Notes: generated by a model from the sequence alone, not told the origin. Positions 23,132 to 31,873 are shown, counted from the first letter of the stretch. The stretch is 59,360 nucleotides of DNA from Luteitalea sp. (GCA_009377605.1 WHTT01000007.1:56815-116174), one strand, 5' to 3'. Made by a program: numbers and translations.

Positions 23132-25716
23132 TTCCGGCCTTCGCTCGCCTTCGGCGCGCTTCTCGCCCCGGATTCCTGACCCCTTGCTGGGGCAGGCATA
23201 GCGACCTTCAGCACTTCCTCGAGCGTGCCAACCGGCACGAACGTCATCTCGTCGCGCGCCTCGGCCGGCAGCTCGTCGAGGTCCTGTCGGTTGTGGTCCG
23301 GCATGATGAGCGTCTTGATCCCATGGCGCTTTGCGGCGAGAGCCTTTTCACGAATGCCGCCAACCGGGAGGACCAGCCCAGAGAGCGTGATCTCGCCGGT
23401 CATCGCCACGTCGTCGCGAACGGAGATATTGGTGGCGGCCGACACGATGGCCGTGGCCATGGTCACGCCGGCCGACGGGCCGTCCTTGGGAATTGCGCCG
23501 GCCGGCACGTGCACGTGAATGTCGTGCTTGCGCAGAAAGTCCGTGGGAATCCCGAGTCCGGTAGCCGATGCGCGCACATGGCTGAGCGCGGCCCGGGCGG
23601 ATTCCTGCATCACGTCGCCGAGCTGCCCGGTGAGCACGAGCTGACCGCTGCCGCCGGGCACGAGGGTCGCTTCGACGAACAACACGTCGCCACCGGCCTC
23701 CGTCCAGGCCAGGCCGGTGGCGACGCCCGGTCTGGACGTTCGGAACGCCGTCTCCGACCGAATCCGTGGTGGGCCGAGATAGCCAGGGATGTCGTCGGCG
23801 TCCACGGTCCAGTGCTGCGGAAGGCTTGGCGATACGGTGTTCTCCGCGTCCGTGCTTCGCACTTCGGCAGACGAGGCGACGATGGTCGCCTGTGGCGCTG
23901 CACTCGAGGGCGTCTGGTTTGCGACGCGCGCTTCGATCCGACCGACCGCTTCCGACATCGGCGAGGCTGTCGTGTTGGGGCGGGCCGTTGTCCCCTCCGG
24001 CGATCGCTCCTGCTCAGGGAGCACGCCGGCAATGCGCGCGGCAATCTTTCGCGCGACGGTTCCGATCTGTCGCTCGAGATTGCGTACGCCGGCTTCCCGC
24101 GTGTACCCCGTGATGATCCGCCGGAGCGCCGGCTCGGTGATTTCGACGCTCCCCTCGGCGAGGCCATGTTCCTGCACTTGGCGCGGAATGAGGTATTGCC
24201 GCGCAATGTGGACCTTTTCCCCTTCCGTGTAGCCACCCAGCGTGATCACTTCCATACGATCCTGCAGCGCCGGATGCACGGGACCGAGCTGATTGGCGGT
24301 CGTGATGAATAGCACACGCGACAGGTCGAACGGGACCTCGAGATAGTGATCACGAAATGTGTTGTTCTGCGCGGGGTCGAGCACCTCGAGCAGCGCGGCA
24401 GCGGGGTCACCCTGGAATCCGGCGGCGAGCTTGTCGATCTCGTCCAGCATGAACACAGGATTCGCCGATCCCGCCTGCTTGAGCGCCTGGATGATGCGGC
24501 CCGGCATGGAACCGATATAGGTTCGGCGGTGGCCTCGGATCTCCGCCTCGTCACGCACGCCACCGAGGGAGATGCGCACGAACTTGCGGTTCATCGCACG
24601 CGCAATCGACTGGCCCAGCGACGTTTTGCCCACGCCGGGAGGGCCTACGAAGCACAAAATGGGTCCCTTGAGGTCGCCCTTGAGCTTTCGAACGGCCAAG
24701 TATTCGACGATGCGCTCTTTGACTTTCGCCAAGTCGTAGTGATCCTCGTCCAACACCTGTTGCGCCGCGACGGGGTCGAGGCGGTCTTCAGTGGTCACGG
24801 ACCATGGAACTTCCAACACCCAGTCGAGATAGGTGCGGATCATCTGGTAGTCCGGCGAGGCGGGAGGCATACGCTCGAGCCGATCGATCTCGCGGCCAAC
24901 CGCCGACGCCACATGCTCGGGCAGCTTCGCCTCCTCGACGCGCTGGCGGAGGTCCTGCACCTCCTCGCCTTCGGTTTCGCCCAGCTCCTCTCGAATCTTC
25001 TTCAACTGCTGACGCAGGTAGTACTGCCGCTGTTGATCCGACATCTCTTGCTGCGCCTCGGACTCGATCTTGCCCTTGAGCGCGAGCAGCTCGACCTCGC
25101 GGCTGAGCGACTGCGTGACGGCTCGGACCTTGACCAACAGGTCATCTTCCTCGAGGAGGAGCTGCTTGTCCTCGGCTTTCATGTCGAGCATCGAGGCCAG
25201 GACGTAGCAGAGGCGTAGCGGCTCCTCGATGCTTTCGAGCAAAGGCCGCAGATCGGACGGAATACCCGTCGCGAGCGAGAGCGCGCGCTCGGTGAGCTCG
25301 CGGAGGCGCCGCATGTATGCTTCGAGCTCGAGGGACGGATCGACCGGCTCAGGCGCGGGTGTGATGCTCGCGCGCAGGTGGTTGTCTCCGGTCATGTAAC
25401 CGGTCACTCGCACGCGCGCCAGCCCCTCCACGAGGACTTGCAGCCCAGCTTGGCCCTTGGCCATCTGGCGAATGACGCCGACCGTGCCGACGCGGCGCAA
25501 ATCCTCTTCGCCGGGCTGCGCCGCATCGCCCCGCTGCAGGGCGAGCAGGATCATGCGGTCACCGGTGAGCGCACGATTCACGGCTTCGATCGAGTGCGGC
25601 CGGTCGACGGCGAGCGGCTGGATGGTCAGCGGCAGCACCACCGTGTTGCGCAGCGGGAGTGCTGGCAGCTCGGCTGGCAGCGTTGAATCGGTGGACCGGG
25701 TCGTCGTGTCGGACAT
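23107..25716 (-). CDS. lon: ATP-dependent Lon protease
   Basis: An 869-residue LonA protease for damaged and regulatory proteins. The N-terminal LAN domain (about 15-210) begins LPALPLRNTVVLPLT; a coiled region follows; the AAA+ module has Walker A GPPGVGKTS and Walker B VFMLDEIDK; the protease domain has the dyad Ser748 (PKDGPSAGV) and Lys791 (REKALAAKR). About 60-70 extra residues (EGTTARPNTTASP to DAENTVSPS), low in complexity, are inserted between the AAA+ lid and the protease domain. The last 20 residues (GQESGARSAPK...) are encoded by repeat-like DNA that overlaps the GNAT gene. No heat-shock CIRCE element is seen upstream. Confidence 0.95.
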   Translation of the reverse strand: MSDTTTRSTDSTLPAELPALPLRNTVVLPLTIQPLAVDRPHSIEAVNRALTGDRMILLALQRGDAAQPGEEDLRRVGTVGVIRQMAKGQAGLQVLVEGLARVRVTGYMTGDNHLRASITPAPEPVDPSLELEAYMRRLRELTERALSLATGIPSDLRPLLESIEEPLRLCYVLASMLDMKAEDKQLLLEEDDLLVKVRAVTQSLSREVELLALKGKIESEAQQEMSDQQRQYYLRQQLKKIREELGETEGEEVQDLRQRVEEAKLPEHVASAVGREIDRLERMPPASPDYQMIRTYLDWVLEVPWSVTTEDRLDPVAAQQVLDEDHYDLAKVKERIVEYLAVRKLKGDLKGPILCFVGPPGVGKTSLGQSIARAMNRKFVRISLGGVRDEAEIRGHRRTYIGSMPGRIIQALKQAGSANPVFMLDEIDKLAAGFQGDPAAALLEVLDPAQNNTFRDHYLEVPFDLSRVLFITTANQLGPVHPALQDRMEVITLGGYTEGEKVHIARQYLIPRQVQEHGLAEGSVEITEPALRRIITGYTREAGVRNLERQIGTVARKIAARIAGVLPEQERSPEGTTARPNTTASPMSEAVGRIEARVANQTPSSAAPQATIVASSAEVRSTDAENTVSPSLPQHWTVDADDIPGYLGPPRIRSETAFRTSRPGVATGLAWTEAGGDVLFVEATLVPGGSGQLVLTGQLGDVMQESARAALSHVRASATGLGIPTDFLRKHDIHVHVPAGAIPKDGPSAGVTMATAIVSAATNISVRDDVAMTGEITLSGLVLPVGGIREKALAAKRHGIKTLIMPDHNRQDLDELPAEARDEMTFVPVGTLEEVLKVAMPAPARGQESGARSAPKASEGRNQVPRTKR

Positions 25717-25740
25717 GTGTGGACGCAGAAGATTACCGTC

Positions 25741-25790
25741 TAGGTAGGGGGAAAAGGAACCGGGTACCCTTTTTCCCCCCTTCCACTTCT
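25741..25790. repeat. GGGGGAAAAGG inverted repeat
   Basis: Arms tagggggaaaagg (25743-25756) and cctttttccccccttcc (25768-25785) face each other around gaaccgggtac. It lies in the divergent region between lon and the zinc-ribbon gene. It resembles the GGGGACAG family at its A-rich arm only. Confidence 0.55.
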
Positions 25791-25889
25791 ATCACATGCC
25801 CGGCGGTCGACCGAGACCCGCCCGCGGACGGCGTCCGCCGGGAGGCCGCCCGCCAGGTGGTTTACAAATGATGGAGACAGTCCACTAAA

Positions 25890-26177
25890 ATGCTTCGAAG
25901 CGATATGGCGATTCCAGAGCGTGAGTTCTTCCGCGAGCAGACCGAGCGACGACCCATGCAGCTCACCTGCCCCCGATGCCGGCATCGAGGGGATTATCAG
26001 GTCCGTTGGGTGAGACGTGTTCGTAAGGATCGCCTGCCGGCAGGGGCAGACGAGCGCGACCGCGCGCTGTTCGCGAAGCTGCGCGATTATCTGCTGCGTA
26101 TCGATGACGAGGTGGTGTGTGCGCGCTGCCGGGGACGCTTCGAGATTCCGTCGCAGCACTCGCTCGTCTTCCTGTAG
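25890..26177 (+). CDS. Small zinc-ribbon protein
   Basis: A 95-residue protein with two CxxC pairs: CPRCRHRG (about residues 27-30) and CARCRG (about 79-82), the spacing of a four-cysteine zinc ribbon. The linker between them is basic and helical. No catalytic motif; it could bind nucleic acid or a protein partner. Starts at 25905 or 25956 would keep both pairs, so the N-terminus is uncertain. Its stop is 3 nt from the convergent membrane methyltransferase gene. Confidence 0.65.
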   Translation: MLRSDMAIPEREFFREQTERRPMQLTCPRCRHRGDYQVRWVRRVRKDRLPAGADERDRALFAKLRDYLLRIDDEVVCARCRGRFEIPSQHSLVFL

Positions 26178-26180
26178 CCC

Positions 26181-26912
26181 TCAGTAAATCCCGGGAACGA
26201 CCCGCCACCGGACCTGGCTGCGATAGCGCAGATACGGCTCGCCGTGCTCCGCAATGAGCGAGCGCTCTTCCCAAGGAATCGCAGCGAGAAGATATGCCGA
26301 GCTGACTACGCCAAACACGAGACGGGTTCCCGTCAAATGAGGCGTGCCGAGGGTCATCAGCATCCACCCGAGATAGAGGGGATGTCGCACGAAACCATAG
26401 ACGCCGCGCGAGAAGGTCTTGTGCCCCTCGCCGACCTCGTGGGTGGTGGCCTGAAGGGCCTGACGAACGCCCGCCAGCTCAGACCAGCTCAGAATCGACA
26501 CGCCGGCGGCCGTCAGCAGCACACCCGCTGCCTGTAGCGCGACGGCCGCCACCGCCGCCAGGCTCTCGAGGCGGTACACCTCGCCTCCGACCGGCCGCCA
26601 CAATCCACACACCATCAGGAACAGCAGGCTGGCAATCCAGACATACGTGGAGCGCTCGAGGTGGCTCGGCAGGATAGACTTGATCCACGCCTTGGCACGC
26701 CCACGGGCCATGACGCTGTGATGCGCGGCAAAGAGCGTGAAGAGCCCGATGTTGATGGCGATGGCTTCCGCTTCGTCGGGCCAGGCTCGCAGCGGGATCG
26801 GGCGTCCAAACGGTCCTAGATATGACGCGACACCAAATGCGAGGGAGATGAGAAAGCTGACGGCACCGCCCCAGGCGAGCAGCCTGTCAGCTCCACGGGT
26901 GCGGACGGCCAT
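26181..26912 (-). CDS. Isoprenylcysteine carboxyl methyltransferase-family membrane protein (1)
   Basis: A 243-residue integral membrane protein with about five to six helices. The C-terminal half carries the ICMT/NnrU-type SAM motif RHPLYLGWMLMTLGTP (about 176-191) and the ending EERSLIAEHGEPYLRYRSQV. Members methylate thiols, prenylcysteines or isoprenoid/polyketide hydroxyls; the middle resembles methanethiol S-methyltransferase-like proteins. A far longer open frame continues upstream antisense to the ketosynthase gene and is rejected. It is divergent from the ketosynthase gene, with 27 nt between the starts. Confidence 0.78.
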   Translation of the reverse strand: MAVRTRGADRLLAWGGAVSFLISLAFGVASYLGPFGRPIPLRAWPDEAEAIAINIGLFTLFAAHHSVMARGRAKAWIKSILPSHLERSTYVWIASLLFLMVCGLWRPVGGEVYRLESLAAVAAVALQAAGVLLTAAGVSILSWSELAGVRQALQATTHEVGEGHKTFSRGVYGFVRHPLYLGWMLMTLGTPHLTGTRLVFGVVSSAYLLAAIPWEERSLIAEHGEPYLRYRSQVRWRVVPGIY

Positions 26913-26939
26913 CGTGCGTCTATTATAAGAAGGTAAATC

Positions 26940-28229
26940 ATGCCTCCCGCCGCGCCGCGCATTGCGATCACCGGAATCGGCGTCGTCTCGCCGTATGGCG
27001 TCGGTCGCGAGCGGTTCTGGGCTCAGGTTGTCCGGGGCGTCAGCGGAACCCGCCGCGTCGAGGACTTCGACCCGTCCCTCTTTGCGTGCCAGGTGGCGGC
27101 GCCGCTCCCGGCGTTGTCGGTTGAGGATGCACCGACGGTGGCAGCGAGGCACGACGCCGACAATGGACACGGCGCCACAGCCGAGCGTGCGGACGCGCGG
27201 CGCTACTCGCGTGCGTCGCTGGCTGGCGTCATAGCGGCGCGCGAAGCCTGGGCGGATGCGGGCCTCTGCCTGGGCGAGTCGGAGGCCGGCGTGCTCATCG
27301 GCAGCGGTGGCGGTGGCATCGAGCTCGGCGAGCGACAGTACCGCGAGTTCTTCGCCGGACGCGGCCGCCGCGTCACCCCTTACGCGATTCCTGTTTCCAT
27401 CGTGGGGATGCTTTCGAGCGAGATCTCGATTGCGTTGCAGCTCCGCGGTGTCAGCCATGTCCTGTCCACCGGCTGCACGAGCTCGACCGACGCCGTCGGC
27501 TATGCGATGGCGCAGCTGCGGAGCGGGGAGGCTGGCGTGTTGCTCTCCGGTGGCGTCGACGCCTGTGTCACCCCCGGCATGATGTACGGCTTTTCGCGGA
27601 TGGGTGTGATGGCCACCCGATACAACGACGCGCCCGAGACCGCGTCGCGTCCGTTCGACCGGGGCCGAGATGGCTTCGTCCTGGGCGAGGGCGCCTGGAT
27701 GGTCGTCCTCGAGTGCGAGACGCGCGCCCGTGCCCGCGGCGCCCATATCTACGCATGTCTCGACGGGTACGGCTCGACCTGCGACGCCTACCATCGCGTG
27801 CAGATGGATCCCAACGGTGACGAGATCGTGCGAGCCATGCAGCTCGCGCTCGAGCGCGCCGGCCGTCGGCCGCAGGAAATCGGCTACGTGAACTTTCACG
27901 GCACGTCGACACCGCTCAACGATACCGTCGAGATGCGATGTGTCCGTCGGCTCTTCGGGCGCGGCGCCGCCGACGTGTGCGGCTCCTCCACCAAGTCGAT
28001 GATCGGCCATCCGCAGGGTGCCAGCGGCGCCTGTGGCATCGTGACGGCAGCGTTGGCACTCGAGCGGGGCTTCCTGCCGCCGACGATCAACCAATTCGAG
28101 CCGGATCCCGAGTGTGATCTCGACGTCATCCCCAACGTCGGCCGTGAAGCCTCCGTCGAAGCCGCCCTGTGCAACTGCCTCGGCTTTGGATCGAAGAACA
28201 GCGCTGTTGTCTTGGGACGGGCCTCCTGA
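26940..28229 (+). CDS. Beta-ketoacyl-ACP synthase (FabF/KAS II-like)
   Basis: A 429-residue condensing enzyme. The catalytic Cys179 (STGCTSSTDAVG) and two histidines, His320 (NFHGTST) and His357 (MIGHPQGASG), are all present. It has a 30-residue insertion near 60-90 (AARHDADNGHGATAER) compared with FabF. No acyl carrier protein, malonyl transferase or reductase gene is adjacent, and a FabF of primary metabolism would usually sit beside acpP. It is followed by a flavin reductase and an ICMT gene on the same strand, suggesting a lipid or polyketide tailoring set. TATTATAAGAAGG lies before the ATG (TATTAT -10-like, AAGAAGG ribosome site). Confidence 0.88.
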   Translation: MPPAAPRIAITGIGVVSPYGVGRERFWAQVVRGVSGTRRVEDFDPSLFACQVAAPLPALSVEDAPTVAARHDADNGHGATAERADARRYSRASLAGVIAAREAWADAGLCLGESEAGVLIGSGGGGIELGERQYREFFAGRGRRVTPYAIPVSIVGMLSSEISIALQLRGVSHVLSTGCTSSTDAVGYAMAQLRSGEAGVLLSGGVDACVTPGMMYGFSRMGVMATRYNDAPETASRPFDRGRDGFVLGEGAWMVVLECETRARARGAHIYACLDGYGSTCDAYHRVQMDPNGDEIVRAMQLALERAGRRPQEIGYVNFHGTSTPLNDTVEMRCVRRLFGRGAADVCGSSTKSMIGHPQGASGACGIVTAALALERGFLPPTINQFEPDPECDLDVIPNVGREASVEAALCNCLGFGSKNSAVVLGRAS

Positions 28230-28254
28230 GGGCTGGCGTGACGGGTCTTGAGGC

Positions 28255-29418
28255 ATGATTGACGCGCTCGTCGTTGGAGCGGGACCTGCGGGGGCGATCG
28301 CGGCCAAGGTGATGGCCGAGCGTGGCATGCGCGTGCTCGTGCTGGATCGTGCACGCTTCCCGCGACACAAGCTTTGCGGCGACGCGCTCAATCCTGGTGC
28401 GGTGGCCATCCTCCGGCGGCTTGGCCTCGCGGACGCGGTCGAGCACGCCGCACTGCGCATCGACGGTATGCGCTTGACCGGGCGCGGGGTGTCCATATGT
28501 GCTCGCTATCCTCCGTCCTCTCACGGGTTGTCGATCGCGCGGCGCAATCTCGACATGCGATTGGTCGAGGCGGCCGCCCGAGCCGGTGCGCGCATCGAGG
28601 AGGGTGTTGTTGTTCGCGCACCGCTCGTCGAGACCCGCGACGGAAAGCCGTGGGTCCGTGGCGTGGTGCTGTCGGCAGCAGACGGCCGACCGCTGCGCGT
28701 CGCCGCACCGGTCACGATCGCTGCCGATGGGCGCCGATCGACGATGGCGTTGGCCTTGGGCTTGACGCGTCACCCGAAACAGCCACGCCGCTGGGCCATC
28801 GGCGGGTACTTCGAGGGCGTCGTGGGTCTCGAGCCGTTCGGTGAGATGCACGTACGGCCGGATCACTATCTGGGTGTAGCCCCGGTTCCAGGGGGGCTCG
28901 CGAACGCCTGTCTGGTCACCGCAGATCGCCGAGGCTTCGCCAGTCCGACCAGCCGGCTCGTCGAAGCCGTGCGGCAGGATGCTCTGCTCGGCCCTCGGTT
29001 TGCTGGGGCGCGGCTGGTCGCAACCACGACCACGCTGGGCCCCTTGGCTGTGGAAGGCGGTCGGGCAGGCGTGAACGGTCTCTTGCTTGCAGGTGATGCG
29101 GCCGGCTTCGTCGACCCGATGACCGGCGACGGATTGCGGCTGGCGTTCACCAGCGCGCTGCTCGCGGCGGAGACAGCGCTCGAAGTGTGGGCCGGTCGGG
29201 CTGACGACAGAGCGCACGAGCGTCTCGCTCGTCGCCGGCGCACGCAGCTGTCCGGCAAGCTGCGGTTCAATCGTGCCGTGCGCACGCTGGTGTCGTCGCC
29301 GTGGAGCGTGCGGATGAGCGAGCACACTGCGTCGATCGCTCCCAGTCTCATCGAGCGCCTCATCCTCTTTGCGGGCGACCTGCCTTGGAGAAAGGGGACA
29401 GGCCCATTCTTCCCCTGA
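28255..29418 (+). CDS. Geranylgeranyl reductase-family FAD oxidoreductase
   Basis: A 387-residue flavoprotein. The N-terminal GxGxxG (VVGAGPAGAIAA, about 6-17) binds FAD; ARFPRHKLCGDALNPGAV follows as in the geranylgeranyl reductase family; the second FAD motif is LLLAGDAAGFVDPMTGDGLRLA (about 280-301). It may reduce isoprenoid double bonds or hydroxylate/halogenate an acyl product. The last eight residues, KGTGPFFP, and the stop are encoded by a GGGGACAG repeat (29392-29418). The stop overlaps the next start as TGATG, implying coupled translation. Confidence 0.82.
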   Translation: MIDALVVGAGPAGAIAAKVMAERGMRVLVLDRARFPRHKLCGDALNPGAVAILRRLGLADAVEHAALRIDGMRLTGRGVSICARYPPSSHGLSIARRNLDMRLVEAAARAGARIEEGVVVRAPLVETRDGKPWVRGVVLSAADGRPLRVAAPVTIAADGRRSTMALALGLTRHPKQPRRWAIGGYFEGVVGLEPFGEMHVRPDHYLGVAPVPGGLANACLVTADRRGFASPTSRLVEAVRQDALLGPRFAGARLVATTTTLGPLAVEGGRAGVNGLLLAGDAAGFVDPMTGDGLRLAFTSALLAAETALEVWAGRADDRAHERLARRRRTQLSGKLRFNRAVRTLVSSPWSVRMSEHTASIAPSLIERLILFAGDLPWRKGTGPFFP

Positions 29419-29936
29419 TGCTTCCCCTCGTCACACTCCTGCTGGTAGCCGTTCCCATGTTGATCGAGACGCGCCGGTCGCGCACGAACGAGCGGTCCTT
29501 GCGCGCAGCCGGCGCGTCCGAGCCGCGAGGCGACGTGTATCCCGTGATGCAGATCGTGTATCCGACGATCTTCGTCGCCATGATTGTGGAGGGCGCGCTG
29601 CGGCACGTGACCTGGTCGGGCATGGCGGCCGCCGGACTCCTTCTCTTCGTCTTTGCGAAAGCCCTGAAGTATGCGGCGATCGCAACGCTCGGCCCGCGTT
29701 GGACGTTCCGCGTGCTCGTGCCTCCCGGCAGCGTGCCGACAAGACGAGGCATCTACCGTTGGCTGCGTCATCCGAACTATATCGGCGTCATGGCTGAGAT
29801 CATTGCCATAGCGCTGATGATGTCGGCGCTCGTGGCGGGCCTGGTATCATCCGTGCTATTTGCCACGATCCTGCGGCGGCGAATTGCCATTGAGGAACGG
29901 GCGCTCGGTGAAACGGGGGACAAGGTGGCGGGGTGA
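29418..29936 (+). CDS. Isoprenylcysteine carboxyl methyltransferase-family protein (2)
   Basis: A 172-residue membrane protein with four to five helices. The signature RHPNYIGVMAEIIAIAL (about 117-133) and the terminal IEERAL segment mark the ICMT fold that binds SAM at the membrane face. The N-terminus begins MLPLVTLLLVAVPMLIETRRSRTNER, as in the type found beside type III polyketide synthases. It overlaps the flavin reductase stop (TGATG). The final residues GDKVAG and the TGA stop are part of the GGGTGACA repeat array. Confidence 0.78.
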   Translation: MLPLVTLLLVAVPMLIETRRSRTNERSLRAAGASEPRGDVYPVMQIVYPTIFVAMIVEGALRHVTWSGMAAAGLLLFVFAKALKYAAIATLGPRWTFRVLVPPGSVPTRRGIYRWLRHPNYIGVMAEIIAIALMMSALVAGLVSSVLFATILRRRIAIEERALGETGDKVAG

Positions 29937-30235
29937 CAGGGTGACGGGGTGACGGGGTGACGGGGTGACGGGGTGACAGGGTGACAGGGTGAGGGGTGAG
30001 ACGGGGGCAGGACGACAGGGTGACAAGTGTGCCAAGGGACAAGGTAAAGAGTGACAATGCACAGCAGCCCGCCCGTGCGCCCGATACGGAGTCTTCCGAT
30101 CGAGCGCAGAACGAGCAATCCGGTTCGACGTCCACCCCGATTACCGAGCCACCCCCTCACCCTGTCACCGTGTCACCGAGTCACCCCCTCACCCCCTCAC
30201 CCCCTCACCCCATCACCCCGTCACCGTCCCACGCC
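29922..30235. repeat. Paired inverted arrays of GGGTGACR octamers
   Basis: Left arm (about 29922-30055): eight or more 8-bp units of GGGTGACG/GGGTGACA, then degenerate units. Right arm (about 30151-30230): the complementary CCCCTCAC/CCCGTCAC units. About 90 nt separate the arms. The left arm contains the stop of the ICMT gene. The right arm is translated in the next gene as a Pro/His/Ser-rich tract. Same family at 37532-37770 and 20985-21016. Confidence 0.85.
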
Positions 30236-31741
30236 CTTCCACGCTGGGCACGAGCGCTCGACGTCATTTCCGCGCTCCTCCTCGTCGTGCTCTGTTCGGC
30301 CGTCCTGCACAACGGCTTTCGGTTGACGATCGCCGATACCCGGATCTCGGCCACGTCGGTGTGGCGAGTGGTGATCCTGTTGCTCGTGGCGGTTGGCGTT
30401 CGGCACGCGATCGTGCGCCGGCCGTCCTGGCTCGCCGACGCACGCGAGCGCGCGCAGCGCTTCTGGCGCGATCCGGCGACCCTGGCAGCCTGGCCAACCT
30501 GGTGGAGCACGCGCTTGACGGTGCTGGTGGCCGCGTACTTCGCCACGCTGATCATTGGGTTCCCCCGAGGTGAGGCGCCGGTCCGGGTGAGCGAGCACGA
30601 GTGGCTGAACTTGCCGGCACGCTGGGATGCGATGTGGTATCTCGGCATTGCCAAGAACGGCTACGAGTACGACTCCGCCACCGGAGGCTACCAGAACGCC
30701 GCCTTCTTTCCGGCATACCCCATGCTCATGCGCGTTGGCGGCGCGTTGCTTGGTGCCGCCGGACGACCAGCGTCGAACGAGTCGTACCTGACGCTGAGCG
30801 AGCGCAGCGATTCGAGCTGGTTGTGGGCTGGCGTCGTGATCTCGCTGTGGAGCTTCTTTCTCGCGCAGCGCTACTTGTTCCGCCTCGGTCGCGAGCTCGT
30901 TCCACGCATGCCGCCCGGAAGCCACGCGCCCGTGACTGCGGCGGGCACCTCTGGCGGCGACGGCAACGAGGCCACCGCGCGCGCGCTCGTACTGCTGGCG
31001 ACGTTCCCGTTCGCGCTGTTCTTCAGCGCGGTTTACACGGAGTCGCTGTTTCTCCTCGGTTCGCTCGGGGCGTTCTATCACTATCGTCGACGGGAGTGGA
31101 TCCAGGCGGCGTCCTGGGGCGCGCTGGTTGGGCTCGTGCGGCCGAACGGCTGCTTCCTGAGCGTGTCACTTGCCCTCATCGGCCTCGCGCTCGCGAAGCA
31201 GATGCGCGCGGAATCGCCTGGGCGCGGATGGGACCTGCGAACGTTGGTGCCCGGCGGCCTCGTCGCTGCCGTGCCAGGCGCGGCGATGCTGGCGCACACG
31301 GCCTGGCTGTACGCCTTGACGGGACAGTGGTTCGCCTGGGCAGAGGCCCAAGAGGCGTGGGGACGCGAATACCTTGGAATCCAGGAGAGCCTAGGACAGT
31401 TCTTCTACGTGTTGCAGTTGCGAGGCGTCGACACGCTGACGCAAAACTCACCTTACGCGTTTCTCAACGCCGCGGCCGCGCTAGGAGCTCTGGCGTGCGC
31501 CTGGCCGGTCGGGCGATGGCTTGGTCTTCCGTATGCGGCGTTTATCTTGCTGAACCTTGGCCCGCCGCTGTTTGCTGGCGGCTTCATGTCCACTGGCCGA
31601 TTGGTGGCAACGCTCTTCCCGGTGTTCCTCTATCTCGGCTGGCGATTGTCCCCGGCAGCATGCCAGCAGTGGGCCACGGTCGCGCTGCTCTTGCAGGGTG
31701 CCTTTGCCGCGATGCACTTCACCTGGCGTCCGCTCGTCTGA
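29996..31741 (+). CDS. PIG-V-like mannosyltransferase (GT-C fold) with repeat-encoded N-terminus
   Basis: A 581-residue polytopic membrane protein with about 9-11 helices after residue 85. It matches the bacterial PIG-V/COG5542 group: WDAMWYLGIAKNGYEYD (about 212-228) corresponds to the aspartate-containing luminal motif, and FFPAYPMLMR and LVRPNG follow. It probably transfers mannose or another sugar from a polyprenyl-phosphate donor on the periplasmic side. The first 83 residues, including a PHPVTVSPSHPLTPSPPHP tract, come from the inverted repeat array. No alternative ATG/GTG exists between the tract and the first helix, so the tract is probably translated; the exact start (GTG 29996 used) is unsure. 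Confidence 0.78.
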   Translation: MRRGQDDRVTSVPRDKVKSDNAQQPARAPDTESSDRAQNEQSGSTSTPITEPPPHPVTVSPSHPLTPSPPHPITPSPSHALPRWARALDVISALLLVVLCSAVLHNGFRLTIADTRISATSVWRVVILLLVAVGVRHAIVRRPSWLADARERAQRFWRDPATLAAWPTWWSTRLTVLVAAYFATLIIGFPRGEAPVRVSEHEWLNLPARWDAMWYLGIAKNGYEYDSATGGYQNAAFFPAYPMLMRVGGALLGAAGRPASNESYLTLSERSDSSWLWAGVVISLWSFFLAQRYLFRLGRELVPRMPPGSHAPVTAAGTSGGDGNEATARALVLLATFPFALFFSAVYTESLFLLGSLGAFYHYRRREWIQAASWGALVGLVRPNGCFLSVSLALIGLALAKQMRAESPGRGWDLRTLVPGGLVAAVPGAAMLAHTAWLYALTGQWFAWAEAQEAWGREYLGIQESLGQFFYVLQLRGVDTLTQNSPYAFLNAAAALGALACAWPVGRWLGLPYAAFILLNLGPPLFAGGFMSTGRLVATLFPVFLYLGWRLSPAACQQWATVALLLQGAFAAMHFTWRPLV

Positions 31742-31775
31742 CGCGCTCGTCTCGAGAGGTGGAACATCCGACGCC

Positions 31776-31849
31776 GCCCGAACGCCGAACGCCGAACGCC
31801 GAACGCCGAACGCCGAACCAAGAACCAAGAACCAAGAACCAAGAACCGC
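31776..31849 (+). repeat. Heptamer arrays AACGCCG and CAAGAAC
   Basis: About six units of AACGCCG are followed directly by four units of CAAGAAC, ending at 31849. The array stops one base before a TATAAT hexamer, so it occupies the position of the -35 element of the following operon. The same AAGAACC unit, inverted, occurs at 39674-39712. Confidence 0.85.
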
Positions 31850-31855
31850 TATAAT
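31850..31855 (+). promoter_or_regulatory. Candidate -10 of the MoxR/Bat operon
   Basis: Perfect TATAAT, 18 nt before the ATG at 31874, and the first operon gene follows. The -35 region is heptamer repeat with no TTGACA match. Confidence 0.5.
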
Positions 31856-31873
31856 GGATGCCCAACGTGCTCA

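Noticed and set aside
26181-28496. A 771-codon minus-strand open frame running through the ketosynthase region
   Set aside because: Only the last 243 codons (26181-26912) have membrane methyltransferase motifs; the rest is antisense to a clear ketosynthase gene and has the Arg/Ala/Gly shadow composition of high-GC DNA.
28126-29325. A 399-codon minus-strand frame over the flavin reductase gene
   Set aside because: Antisense to a gene with complete FAD motifs; composition rich in Arg/His/Gln as expected for a shadow frame.
31858-31873. ATG at 31858 as the start of the first MoxR-operon gene
   Set aside because: It is in another frame from the TPR protein and lies only 2 nt after the TATAAT hexamer; the frame has no good coding signal.
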